DNA from: Adhaeribacter soli
GTDB taxonomy: Bacteria > Bacteroidota > Bacteroidia > Cytophagales > Hymenobacteraceae
DNA length: 64,000 bases
Direction of reading: 5' to 3'
NCBI RefSeq assembly: GCF_008727925.1
Contig: NZ_VTWT01000001.1
Coordinates: forward strand, 310,001-374,000
Shown: positions 43,315 through 51,371 of the stretch, piece after piece
Layout: every line of letters begins with the position of its first letter
Position numbering within the stretch: the stretch's first letter is position 1
Position numbers and translations under genes: made by a program
Notes under the pieces: generated by a model
Database searches by the model: none
Told to the model about the DNA's origin: nothing
The model's input: the letters and a program-made list of their open reading frames with translations, nothing else

Positions 43315-44283
43315 ATGTCAGTTTTAGTTGTAATTGAATGTGCGAACGGCGAAGTTAAAAAGTCGAGCTTAGAGGCGGCCACCTACGGCAGCAAAGTAGC
43401 ACAGCAGATGGGAACCACGGCTACTGCTATAGCCATTGGCGATATTTCCGAAGAAAACCTGAAGCACTTAGGCGCGCAGGGCATTAAAAAAGTACTTTTC
43501 GATAACGATGCCCGCCTGAAGAATTTTGTGAACCTGGCCTACGTAAAAGTAATTGCTGCAGCCGCACAAAAAGAAGATTCCAAAGTAATTATCCTTTCCA
43601 ATACCAATATCGGGGCGGCCATCGGTTCGCGCCTGGCGGTACGTTTAGAGGCCAGCCTGGCTACGAACGTAGTGGCGTTGCCAGAAATTTCCGGCAGCAC
43701 CTTTAAAGTGAAGCGCGGCGTTTATTCCGGTAAAGCGTTTGCCGAAGTAAACCTGACTTCCGACCGTAAAATTATTGCCGTTAAGAAAAATACGATTGAA
43801 GTAGGCCACGAAGCCGGCGAAGCTTCGGTAGAGAATTTCTCTGCCTCGCTTACCGATGCCGATTTTGCTGCCGCTCCGAAAGAAGTGATCCAGCAGACCG
43901 GTGATATTTTATTACCGGAAGCCGACATCGTAGTGTCAGGTGGCCGTGGTCTGAAAGGCCCGGAAAACTGGCACCTGGTAGAAGACCTGGCGAAGGCTTT
44001 GGGCGCTGCTACAGCCTGCTCCAAGCCGGTTGCCGACGTAGACTGGCGTCCGCACCACGAGCACGTAGGCCAGACCGGTATCACCGTTTCTCCGAACCTT
44101 TATATCGCCATCGGCATTTCGGGCGCCATTCAGCACCTGGCCGGGGTTAACTCTTCTAAAGTAATTGTCGTTATTAACAAAGATCCGGAAGCGCCGTTCT
44201 TTAAGGCTGCCGATTACGGTATCGTGGGCGATGCCTTCGAGGTGGTTCCGAAGTTAATTGAAGCGGCTAAACAATTACATTAG
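43315..44283 (+). CDS. etfA: Electron transfer flavoprotein alpha subunit
   Basis: A 322-residue EtfA. The FAD-binding C-terminal half shows VVSGGRGLKGPENWHLVEDL, CSKPVADVDWRPHHEHVGQT and the ISGAIQHLAGVNSSKVIVVI signature. The N-terminal half is the variable scaffold domain. It is translated just after etfB. The bifunctional-nuclease gene follows after 22 bases and is probably co-transcribed. Confidence 0.96.
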   Translation: MSVLVVIECANGEVKKSSLEAATYGSKVAQQMGTTATAIAIGDISEENLKHLGAQGIKKVLFDNDARLKNFVNLAYVKVIAAAAQKEDSKVIILSNTNIGAAIGSRLAVRLEASLATNVVALPEISGSTFKVKRGVYSGKAFAEVNLTSDRKIIAVKKNTIEVGHEAGEASVENFSASLTDADFAAAPKEVIQQTGDILLPEADIVVSGGRGLKGPENWHLVEDLAKALGAATACSKPVADVDWRPHHEHVGQTGITVSPNLYIAIGISGAIQHLAGVNSSKVIVVINKDPEAPFFKAADYGIVGDAFEVVPKLIEAAKQLH

Positions 44284-44305
44284 TAGAAGCGAATAAAGAA
44301 AAACT

Positions 44306-44911
44306 GTGAAAAAAATTCAGCTGGAAATTTTAGGCCTTTCGTCGAGCCAGAGTCAATCGGGTTCGTTTGCCTTGGTGTTGGGAGAAAAAGACGGAAACCG
44401 CCGGTTACCGATCATTATCGGCATGTTTGAAGCGCAAAGCATTGCCATTCAGATAGAGAAAATAAACCCGAACCGGCCGCTCACCCACGATCTGTTCAAG
44501 TCTTTTGCCGAGCAAGTAGGGGTAGTGGTTCAGGAAGTTATGATCTCGGACCTGAAAGAAGGGGTGTTTTATTCGAAGATCGTGTGCACCGACGGTGTAA
44601 AGCAATTCGACCTCGATGCCCGCCCTTCCGACGCCATTGCCATTGGTTTACGTTTTAACGTGCCTATTTACACGGTAGAAAGCGTACTTTCCGAAGCCGG
44701 CATTATCCTGAGCGACCTGGAAGACGAAGACGAGGAAACGGGAGAGGAAAGCACCGAAACCAAAGCGGAATCGAAACCTGCTTCAAGCAAGAAGGAAAAG
44801 ATAAACGAAGTTTCGGTAGAAGATCTGAACAAGATGCTGACCGACGCCTTGGAAAAGGAAGACTACGAACGCGCCGCCAAGATCCGCGACGAGCTGAATA
44901 AACGCGGTTAA
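44306..44911 (+). CDS. Bifunctional nuclease-family (DUF151) protein with UVR motif
   Basis: A 201-residue protein starting at GTG (44306). DUF151 domain at 1-130 (LPIIIGMFEAQSIAIQIEKI, FDLDARPSDAIAIGLRFNVP), an acidic linker (EDEDEETGEESTETKAES), then a UvrB/UvrC-type UVR motif (LNKMLTDALEKEDYERAAKI RDEL region, 170-201). DUF151 proteins have been described as RNase/DNase in plants; the bacterial role is unclear, while the UVR motif usually binds Uvr or Clp proteins. The 3' part of this gene is duplicated at 46822-47157. Confidence 0.9.
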   Translation: MKKIQLEILGLSSSQSQSGSFALVLGEKDGNRRLPIIIGMFEAQSIAIQIEKINPNRPLTHDLFKSFAEQVGVVVQEVMISDLKEGVFYSKIVCTDGVKQFDLDARPSDAIAIGLRFNVPIYTVESVLSEAGIILSDLEDEDEETGEESTETKAESKPASSKKEKINEVSVEDLNKMLTDALEKEDYERAAKIRDELNKRG

Positions 44912-44934
44912 TTTATCGCTATTGAATTGATATG

Positions 44935-44965
44935 AAAAAGTCAGGCTGTATAGCCTGACTTTTTT
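44935..44965 (+). terminator. GTCAGG-family terminator 1
   Basis: The stem GAAAAAGTCAGGCT / AGCCTGACTTTTTT with a GTAT loop, 24 bases after the bifunctional-nuclease stop. First of eight hairpins of this family between 44.9 and 53.05 kb. The preceding ATTGAATTGATAT is also part of the repeated unit. Confidence 0.92.
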
Positions 44966-45165
44966 GTTTGAGAAAGGATTAGGGCCAGAAATGAATAGAA
45001 TAGTATGCTATAAGTATCTGGACAGAAATAACCGCATAATTTGAAAAGAACTTTTATTGTGTAATCTTCTGAAATAAAGCTGTTTATATTTTTTTAATCC
45101 AGGTACTAATATCCAGATACCAATGTCTTTTTACTTAGTATAGCAGGATATGCATTTTGCCTCTA

Positions 45166-46575
45166 TTATTCCAGCACAATTTTTTTGGTAAATACCTGTC
45201 CCGAAGTGCTATTTAATTTAAGGAGGTAGATGCCTTTATTCAGACCGGAAGTTGAAAGCGTAGTTTTGGGCTGATCTAAAGCTATTTCCTGAACTAATTT
45301 GCCCTGTACGTTATACAGTTTCGCTTTAGCATTACGGTAGGTTGGGAAATCGATGGTTATTTGCCCCCTTGCCGGATTTGGATAGATGGAAACAGGCAGG
45401 CTTTCGGAGTCGTTTTTAACGCTTAAGGCAATGCTGCAAAGGTTGGTTAACAGTATAGGAGAGGAAGCATTAGCGGTTGTACCATTTCCCAATTGCCCGC
45501 TGCCATTAAAACCGCAGGCACTGATTGTGCCATCTGCTTTTAAGAAAAGGGAATGATCCCAGCCTGATTCTATTGCAACAACATTCGTTAAGCCGGGTAC
45601 CTGCACAGCGGTGGTTTTTTGCACGGTAGTGCCATCGCCTAATTGTCCGGATGCATTGTTGCCGACCGCCCAGGCGTTTCCGTTGTTTTTAAGGAAAAGC
45701 GAATGCTGGCGGCCGGCATTAATTTTTATGATACCGGTTAAACCGCTTACCTGTACTGGCGTATTGCGTTGCGTAGTGCTGCCATCTCCTAACTGACCGT
45801 TGGAATTGGTGCCGCAACCCCAAACGGTGCCATTGCTTTTCAGAAATAGGGAATGTGTGAGAATGCCTACTGAACCCGGGCTGGCCGAAATAGCCGTAAT
45901 ACCGCTTAAGGATGTAACCTGAACCGGAGTCCTTCTTTTAACCGTGGTACCATCGCCTAACTCTCCGTAAATATTACTACCACATGCCCAAACCGTACCG
46001 TCGTTCTTTAAAAACAGCGAATGAAGACCGCCGGCTGCAATGGCTGTAATACCGCTTAAGGAAGGAATCTGAAAAGGAGTTGTTTTATCTGTTGTGGTAC
46101 CATCGCCCAGCGCTCCGTTGCCATTGTCGCCGCAGGCCCATACTGTGCCATCGTTTTTCAGGAATAGCGAATGGGATAAGCCAGCCGAAATAGCTACCAC
46201 GCCGGTAAGCGTACTAACCTGGGCCAGCGTTTTGCGATTGGTGGTTGTGCCATCGCCTAACTGGCCGTCTAAATTGCGCCCGGTACCCCAAACTGTACCA
46301 TCGCCTTTTAAATATAGCGTAAAATCATCGGAGGCGGCTGCTGCTATCACGTTACTTATGCCGCTTACAGTAATGGGGGTAGAAGTAGTGTTGGGAGTTG
46401 GCCCCACCCCAAATTGCCCGGAACCATTATTGCCGGTGGCTACAGGTACTTTATTATTGCAAACGTATATCGTATGTCCTGACCCCGCTGCTATGGACTG
46501 GGCATTTGTCCGGAAACTTACGCTTATAAATGTTAGACCTGAAAGTAATAAGGAATTGTATAACGTTATTCTCAT
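45166..46575 (-). CDS. RCC1-repeat protein with type IX secretion sorting domain
   Basis: A 469-residue exported protein; ATG at 46575 gives a signal peptide (MRITLYNSLLLSGLTFISVS, cut near NAQS). Seven RCC1-type repeats of about 50 residues follow (AAGxxHSLFLKNDGTVWACG, QLGDGTTxxxxTPVQV), enough for one seven-bladed propeller. The C-terminal 80 residues are a type A T9SS sorting domain (SIYPNPARGQITIDF ... GIYLLKLNSTSGQVFTKKIV). It is therefore secreted or anchored on the cell surface. RCC1 propellers bind proteins; the target is unknown. It lies between the intact and truncated copies of the DUF151 gene. Confidence 0.9.
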   Translation of the reverse strand: MRITLYNSLLLSGLTFISVSFRTNAQSIAAGSGHTIYVCNNKVPVATGNNGSGQFGVGPTPNTTSTPITVSGISNVIAAAASDDFTLYLKGDGTVWGTGRNLDGQLGDGTTTNRKTLAQVSTLTGVVAISAGLSHSLFLKNDGTVWACGDNGNGALGDGTTTDKTTPFQIPSLSGITAIAAGGLHSLFLKNDGTVWACGSNIYGELGDGTTVKRRTPVQVTSLSGITAISASPGSVGILTHSLFLKSNGTVWGCGTNSNGQLGDGSTTQRNTPVQVSGLTGIIKINAGRQHSLFLKNNGNAWAVGNNASGQLGDGTTVQKTTAVQVPGLTNVVAIESGWDHSLFLKADGTISACGFNGSGQLGNGTTANASSPILLTNLCSIALSVKNDSESLPVSIYPNPARGQITIDFPTYRNAKAKLYNVQGKLVQEIALDQPKTTLSTSGLNKGIYLLKLNSTSGQVFTKKIVLE

Positions 46576-46770
46576 AAGGGTAGGGGTTAGGATATGGTCA
46601 AATAACAAGCTATCAGGTATGAATTTTGCCAGTTGGCAAACTTTACTCCCAATGGAAAAGAGCGTTTATGCAGGTTAATTTACATATTATGTTTTAATTC
46701 TACAAAAACTAACCACATATTAGTATTGAAATAAATAAACCAGGTTATTAAAGCCCTGTCGAATTGATAT

Positions 46771-46804
46771 AAAAAATCAGGCTATTTCCCCAACCTGGCT
46801 TTTT
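46771..46804 (+). terminator. GTCAGG-family terminator 2 (degenerate)
   Basis: AAAAAATCAGGCT ... AACCTGGCTTTTTG, preceded by GAATTGATAT exactly as in hairpins 1 and 3. It lies upstream of the truncated DUF151 copy, consistent with a duplicated unit that carries its own terminator. Confidence 0.75.
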
Positions 46805-46821
46805 GTATGAACACGATATTA

Positions 46822-47157
46822 AGAATCGTTTGCAGATGCGGCGTAAAGCAATTCGACCTCGATGCCCGCCCTTCCGACGCCATTGCCATTAATTTACGCT
46901 TTAACGTGCCTAATTACACAGTAGAGAGCGTACTTTCCGAAGCCGGCATTATCCTGAGCGATCTGGAGGATGAAGACGAGGAAACGGGAGAGGAAAGCAC
47001 CGAAACCAAAGCGGAATCGAAACCGGCTTCAAGCAAGAAGGAAAAAATAATCGAGGTTTCGGTAGAAGATCTGAACAAGATGCTGACCGATGCCTTGGAA
47101 AAGGAAGACTACGAACGCGCCGCCAAGATCCGCGACGAGCTGAATAAACGCGGTTAA
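46822..47157 (+). pseudogene. 5'-truncated duplicate of the DUF151/UVR gene
   Basis: This segment repeats the 3' half of the gene at 44306-44911 at near identity, from about the KQFDLDARPSDAIAI block to the stop and beyond into the terminator. The first half, including the start of the DUF151 domain, is missing. The frame is still open from an ATG at 46807 (116 residues), with a few substitutions (IGLRFNVPIY to INLRFNVPNY; KINEV to KIIEV). The acidic linker and UVR motif are intact. It is most likely a pseudogene from partial duplication. A translated UVR-only peptide cannot be excluded. Confidence 0.85.
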
Positions 47158-47179
47158 TTAATCGTTATTGAATTGATAT

Positions 47180-47211
47180 AAAAAAGTCAGGCTGCAAGGC
47201 CTGACTTTTTT
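47180..47211 (+). terminator. GTCAGG-family terminator 3
   Basis: The stem AAAAAAGTCAGGC(T) / GCCTGACTTTTTT after ATTGAATTGATAT, 22 bases past the truncated copy and 16 bases before the end of the leftward SLATT gene. It can serve both, and forms the left border of the AT-rich TIR-SLATT island. Confidence 0.92.
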
Positions 47212-47227
47212 GGTTAGTTTTTTTGAA

Positions 47228-48109
47228 TTATCTTCTTTGAGCACACCATAAAGTATGTTCTCTTGAAATTGCATTCTCTGAATCTAATACAAATTCAGAA
47301 AGCTTTTCCTCTGTATTAACCCTACCAAAAGAAACTAATATAAAATTTAATTCTTGTGCAGCAGTAGTATAAGCCTGTTTTAACTCTTGATGTTGTTTTA
47401 ATTGTAACCAACTTAAAGCTGATGCAGAAACGGTTGTAAAAAAACCAACAAGGTTCCAATTGCTTCCAGGATATTTAATTAAGAAAGCAACACAAATTAA
47501 TGAAATTGCTTGGCAGGAGATAATTAAAATAAACCATCTATTATATCGTAATTTATTAAATTCTGCTTTTTCAGCATACCAATTCCTTTGATCCTCTATT
47601 CTATTTTTAACATAATATTGTTTTCTCTCAAGCATATTAAGACGCCTGATTTCCATCATTTTATCTGTCACAACTGGCAATGTAATAACTTTAGCGTTTA
47701 GGTTTTCATTTAAATCCTTAAATTCTGAACTTAAATCCTTTATTCGTTTTACGAAAACCTCTTTAGCTTTTTCGTCTTCTAAAGCAATTTCAAAACTTTC
47801 AGAACATGTAATGAACCTCCAAGTTAAAGTTTTACAGGATTCAGCCAAAGCCCTTCCTTGGTACCAAATATCTTCGTATTTCTTCGTTCGAATTATTAAA
47901 GTTAAAATAAGGCCAATTAAAAGGAATAACCCTGAAATGGTATATGTAATTAATTTAGGTTGAATAGATTGGTAATTATAAACTGCTAAGGAAGCAGCAA
48001 TAATCATTGTAATTAAATCAAAAGCAATAATATTCTTATATGTTGATTGAGAATCTAACGATGCTTTATCAGAGGCTTGATATAGGCCAGGAAAATCTTT
48101 TAATTCCAT
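47228..48109 (-). CDS. SLATT-type (DUF4231-like) four-helix membrane protein, putative pore effector
   Basis: A 293-residue protein with two hairpins of membrane helices: about 28-48 and 54-75 (LITMIIAASLAVYNY, LITYTISGLFLLIGLILTL), then about 190-211 and 216-237 (WFILIISCQAISLICVAFL, WNLVGFFTTVSASALSWL). A long helical cytoplasmic segment lies between them (DEKAKEVFVKRIKDLSSEFK), and YKNIIAF, YAEKAEFNKLRYNRW and QEL-rich tails flank the pairs. This double 2TM layout fits the SLATT superfamily, predicted pore-forming effectors in nucleotide-signal immune systems. It is 3 bases downstream of a TIR-like gene, so they form one operon. Strikingly AT-rich codon use compared with neighbouring genes indicates recent transfer. 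Confidence 0.75.
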   Translation of the reverse strand: MELKDFPGLYQASDKASLDSQSTYKNIIAFDLITMIIAASLAVYNYQSIQPKLITYTISGLFLLIGLILTLIIRTKKYEDIWYQGRALAESCKTLTWRFITCSESFEIALEDEKAKEVFVKRIKDLSSEFKDLNENLNAKVITLPVVTDKMMEIRRLNMLERKQYYVKNRIEDQRNWYAEKAEFNKLRYNRWFILIISCQAISLICVAFLIKYPGSNWNLVGFFTTVSASALSWLQLKQHQELKQAYTTAAQELNFILVSFGRVNTEEKLSEFVLDSENAISREHTLWCAQRR

Positions 48110-48112
48110 TTG

Positions 48113-48622
48113 TTAATTTAATCCCAATGATTGATAAACACTTTCCGGATATATTCTACCACCATTTGATGAATTTGATTTTTTGCCTTTAAATTCTTTT
48201 GGAAAATTATCAAGTGCATATTTGATAATTTTCATTTTGAAAGGAATATGAACCGTATAAGTGTCCCTAATAATTGGTGGGCAAGTCTTATTATTTTGCA
48301 GCTTACTTCCATCCAAATTCACAGCAATAATTGGAAGTCCTAAATCTTGCGCTACCTCAATTTCCCATCGCACATATTTATATAAATTTTTTGTAGACTC
48401 ACCTATTAATACAACTACTTGACAAGCATTGGCAAAACGTTTTTTTAATTTTCCTTTAATATAGTATTCATTATTAGCATTGCTTGTAAGTGTATATTCT
48501 GAATGGGCGTCTTCAAAATTGAAATCAATATGTTCAAGAGCCTTCCAACCTTTCATCCGTGCATATGCCCATTTATCTTTGTCTCCATCAAAAATTATGT
48601 AAGTTTTATCTTTATAGCTCAT
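48113..48622 (-). CDS. ThsB/MTH538-like TIR-domain protein
   Basis: A 169-residue protein; start MSYKDKTYIIFDGDKDKWAY at ATG 48622 (a TTG at 48667 could add 15 residues). The pattern is that of the MTH538 TIR-like group that includes Thoeris ThsB: first strand TYIIFDGDKDKWAYARMKGW, FNFEDAHSEYTLTS, YYIKGKLKKRFANACQVVVL IGE, then KYVRWEIEVAQDLGLPIIAV. The Glu residues of RWEIE are candidates for the catalytic glutamate of NAD-processing TIRs. In Thoeris, such TIR proteins make a cyclic ADP-ribose-like signal that fires an effector. Here the next gene encodes a SLATT membrane protein instead of ThsA. The gene is AT-rich and probably foreign. Confidence 0.8.
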   Translation of the reverse strand: MSYKDKTYIIFDGDKDKWAYARMKGWKALEHIDFNFEDAHSEYTLTSNANNEYYIKGKLKKRFANACQVVVLIGESTKNLYKYVRWEIEVAQDLGLPIIAVNLDGSKLQNNKTCPPIIRDTYTVHIPFKMKIIKYALDNFPKEFKGKKSNSSNGGRIYPESVYQSLGLN

Positions 48623-48739
48623 ATTATTTATGAATTGTTCTGATGCTTGCTTTATTAATTTTGGCAATATAATAAAAAGTATATGGAATTTATGTTTAAT
48701 GTTAAGTGGTTTTACGCATTAAAACGAGGCAAACCCAAC

Positions 48740-48776
48740 AAAAAAAGTCAGGCCGATAACCCAGCCTGACTTTTTT
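48740..48776. terminator. GTCAGG-family terminator 4
   Basis: AAAAAAAGTCAGGC ... GCCTGACTTTTTTG, upstream of the TIR gene and at the right border of the AT-rich island. No gene ends here, so the hairpin appears to have come with the repeats rather than with a transcript. It abuts the 48774-48876 element. Confidence 0.85.
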
Positions 48777-48876
48777 GCCTGAACACGATTTTTTTGATTT
48801 TAAGGATATGAATCAATTTGAAATTTAAATAAAATCTTGTCTATCGTTTAAATCCTTAAAATCGTGTTCAGACAAA
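48774..48876. repeat. Compact TGAACACGATT / AATCGTGTTCA inverted element
   Basis: TTTGCCTGAACACGATTTTT is mirrored by AAAATCGTGTTCAGACAAA, with AT-rich DNA between, a short member (103 bp) of the TTTGTCTGAA family (18288-18488, 39338-39568). The remainder of the 48623-48983 gap holds hairpins 4 and 5 and no gene. Confidence 0.7.
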
Positions 48877-48895
48877 AACGTTACCCAGACCCAAT

Positions 48896-48931
48896 AAAAA
48901 AGTCAGGCCGGAAACCCAGCCTGACTTTTTT
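48896..48931 (-). terminator. GTCAGG-family terminator 5
   Basis: AAAAAAGTCAGGC ... GCCTGACTTTTTT, 52 bases beyond the stop of the leftward lipoprotein gene at 48984-49457, with a T-run on both strands. Confidence 0.9.
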
Positions 48932-48983
48932 ACTTCAAACCATAGCGTTTTAATCTACAGATTTGCCGGGACAATATTTGAAA

Positions 48984-49457
48984 TCAGTTCCTGCTTAATA
49001 CCAGGACAGGTGTTCTGGCGTAAACAAACTGCCCCTTTTTGCTTTTTAATCTGATGCCTAAATCTATTTCTTTATTAGGGAGTTCGTTAATAATATTACT
49101 GGATTGCACTAATTGGTAAGATAAAGATGGGGTTGAGGCCATTAATAGGGAATTTGCTACGGCTGTGTTATCGGTTATATTAAATAATTCTAATTCAGCA
49201 GTATCCCCAACAACCTCTGTCGCCATTGCACTGTACAATTTAATAGAGGTCAAACCGGAATAATTGGTTTTATTAAATTTTATGAGATGAGTATATTTTG
49301 GGCTAAGTTCAAATTGGGTTTTGTTGGATGGCCAATACTCAAAAGGGAAATTTAACCGAACCTCTTTGTCCAGATTCGGGATAACTTCTTCATTTTTGCA
49401 TGAAGACATTAAAACTGATACGCCAATACATAGAAAAAGGCCAATTTTTTTAATCAT
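48984..49457 (-). CDS. Hypothetical lipoprotein, 157 residues
   Basis: The N-terminus MIKKIGLFLCIGVSVLMSSC has a typical lipobox (LMSSC, lipid on Cys20). The mature part is beta-rich and polar (VRLNFPFEYWPSNKTQFELS, LVQSSNIINELPNKEIDLGI) and ends in a strand (RTPVLVLSRN). It looks like an outer-envelope lipoprotein. No family recognised. It is AT-rich like the TIR-SLATT pair and could belong to the same acquired block. Confidence 0.7.
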   Translation of the reverse strand: MIKKIGLFLCIGVSVLMSSCKNEEVIPNLDKEVRLNFPFEYWPSNKTQFELSPKYTHLIKFNKTNYSGLTSIKLYSAMATEVVGDTAELELFNITDNTAVANSLLMASTPSLSYQLVQSSNIINELPNKEIDLGIRLKSKKGQFVYARTPVLVLSRN

Positions 49458-49628
49458 AGAGTTAAATTTAAAAGGTTATGCTGTTTTAGAATTTTGGTGA
49501 AAAATGATCAATCGGAATTATAAGTTAAAAGCCAAATCTGCGAAACAAGGGTAGCACTACTAAAACTATTTAACAGAGGATCTTTCATAATATTGTTCAA
49601 CCTGAATATAATGACCATTTTTTTTAAC

Positions 49629-49663
49629 AAAAAAGTCAGGCCACTTCCGCAACCTGACTTTTT
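49629..49663 (-). terminator. GTCAGG-family terminator 6
   Basis: CAAAAAAGTCAGGCC ... ACCTGACTTTTT, about 58 bases past the stop of the leftward lipoprotein-esterase gene. Confidence 0.88.
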
Positions 49664-49720
49664 ACCTCAAAATAATAGGGTTTTTAGGAAGAACTGACAA
49701 AACCTTTTCTTCCCAATTAT

Positions 49721-50485
49721 TTACTTCTGCAACCACTTCACCAACTCATCAAGCACCTGGTTGTTTATCTGGTGGCCCATTTCAAATTCATGATACGTAG
49801 GCTGAATTCCTAAACTTTGAATATACGCAGAAGCTTCGCGGGCATAGTGTACAGGCAACGTGCCATCCTGTTTGCCGTGGGCAATAAACACTTTCAGGTT
49901 TTTCAGCTCTTTGCCGGGTTTAACCGAAGGCCGTATTTCCGTTAGCAGGCGGCCGCTCAGGGAAATGATGCCGGTAACTTCGGTAGGGTGGGTCAGTCCG
50001 ATGCTGTAGCTCATGATGCCGCCCTGGCTGAAACCGCCCAGATATACTTCGTCCAGCTTGTATTTCTGCTTTACCTGCCGGACAAATTGCAGGATCAGTT
50101 CGCGGCTTTGGGCTTCCTGGCTGGCATTGAATACCGGTTTGCCGGTAGAAAAATCGACTTCGTACCAGGCGTAACGGCCGGCGCCTAACGAAAACGGACC
50201 GCGCGGAGAAATTACCAGCAGGTCGTCAGGGAGGTGCGGGGCTAAACCGAAAAGGTCCTGTTCGTTGCTGCCTACGCCGTGCAAAAGAATGAGCGCCCGG
50301 CGTTTCCCGGATTCCTTTTTAGCCGGCCGTTCCAGGTAATGCAAAGCCAGTTTTTCTTCGGCTTGTGAAGGGGCTGAAGGTTGTTCGTTTAGGGAGGTCA
50401 TAGCAGTTTCTGGTTTCACCTGACAGCTGAAAACGGTCAGGAGTAATAATAATAAGGTCGTCATATAAAAGTTGTTCCGGCGCAT
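49721..50485 (-). CDS. Lipoprotein phospholipase/carboxylesterase-type hydrolase
   Basis: A 254-residue envelope lipoprotein: MRRNNFYMTTLLLLLLTVFSC with lipid on Cys21. The enzyme domain (about 45-250) has ALILLHGVGSNEQDLFGLAP, GRYAWYEVDF, nucleophile Ser in LGGFSQGGIMSYSIG, Asp in HGKQDGTLPVHYA and His in EFEMGHQINNQ, the complete triad of the carboxylesterase/phospholipase YpfH-like family. It lies 4 bases after the exported DODA-type dioxygenase gene in one operon. Joint action on an ester-linked aromatic is an inference. Confidence 0.9.
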   Translation of the reverse strand: MRRNNFYMTTLLLLLLTVFSCQVKPETAMTSLNEQPSAPSQAEEKLALHYLERPAKKESGKRRALILLHGVGSNEQDLFGLAPHLPDDLLVISPRGPFSLGAGRYAWYEVDFSTGKPVFNASQEAQSRELILQFVRQVKQKYKLDEVYLGGFSQGGIMSYSIGLTHPTEVTGIISLSGRLLTEIRPSVKPGKELKNLKVFIAHGKQDGTLPVHYAREASAYIQSLGIQPTYHEFEMGHQINNQVLDELVKWLQK

Positions 50486-50489
50486 ACGT

Positions 50490-51371
50490 TTACCCGATCT
50501 TTACCGAAGTCATGGTAAGCGAGCCGCCCACGGCTTTATCGTTGAAGAACGAAATATCGTCTTTGCTGCCTTGTAAACCTAAGGTGTAAAGCAGCGGCCA
50601 GTAATGTTCCGGAGTTGGAATGGCCAGCAGCGCTTCCTTGCCCAGGCTTTCGTATTTGATCAGCTTGTCGTGGTGGCCTTTGCGGATGAGGTCTTTGAAG
50701 GTGCCGTTAATTTGTTTGGCCCAATCGTACCCGTATTCCGCATCGTTCAGCCGGTCCCAGGCAACCATGCCCAGGTTATGCACCATATTACCGCTACCCA
50801 CAATCAGTACACCTTTCTTCCGGAGCCCATAAAGTTCTTTAGCCAGGTCGTAATGGTATTGCGGGCCTTTGGTATAGTCGATGCTGAGCTGGAGCACCGG
50901 AATATTGGCTTTCGGGTACATGTGCCGGATCACCGTCCAGGCGCCGTGGTCCAGGCCCCAGTCGTGGTCTTCCACAACTTGGGTAGATTTTATAAGCGAA
51001 GCCGTTTCTTTGGCAATGCTAGGGCTACCCGGTGCCGGATATTGCACGGCAAATAATTCCTTCGGGAAACCGCCGAAATCGTGAATGGTTTTCGGGAAAT
51101 CCATGGCCGTAATGCGGGTGCCTTTGCTTAACCAATGCGCCGAAACGACCAATACGGCTTTGGGCGTAGGAATTTCTTTCCCTAACTGGGTCCATTTTCG
51201 GCTGAATTCGGTGTCTTCAATCCCGTTCATAGGCGAACCGTGACCGATGAACAAGACCGGCATCAGGCTTTCCTGTTCCGATAAAACCGAGGTGAATTTA
51301 TTGAAAGCTGAAAGCGTAGTAATGCCCATTGCGCCAACCGCCAGACTGCTGATGAATTTTCTCCGTTCCAT
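50490..51371 (-). CDS. Exported DODA-type extradiol dioxygenase family protein
   Basis: A 293-residue protein of the 4,5-DOPA dioxygenase/LigB-type family (YgiD). Metal-binding histidines are seen in LFIGHGSPMNG, SAHWLSKG, WGLDHGAWTVI and GSGNMVHNLG. Unusually, it begins MERRKFISSLAVGAMGITTL, a twin-arginine-like signal, whereas most YgiD-type proteins are cytoplasmic. A metal enzyme loaded in the cytoplasm before export fits the Tat route. Substrate unknown. It is first gene of an operon with a lipoprotein esterase. Confidence 0.87.
   Translation of the reverse strand: MERRKFISSLAVGAMGITTLSAFNKFTSVLSEQESLMPVLFIGHGSPMNGIEDTEFSRKWTQLGKEIPTPKAVLVVSAHWLSKGTRITAMDFPKTIHDFGGFPKELFAVQYPAPGSPSIAKETASLIKSTQVVEDHDWGLDHGAWTVIRHMYPKANIPVLQLSIDYTKGPQYHYDLAKELYGLRKKGVLIVGSGNMVHNLGMVAWDRLNDAEYGYDWAKQINGTFKDLIRKGHHDKLIKYESLGKEALLAIPTPEHYWPLLYTLGLQGSKDDISFFNDKAVGGSLTMTSVKIG

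Noticed and set aside
46807-47157. Truncated DUF151 copy as a functional gene
   Set aside because: It lacks the first half of the nuclease domain and starts inside a repeat-derived region; kept as a pseudogene, with expression left open.
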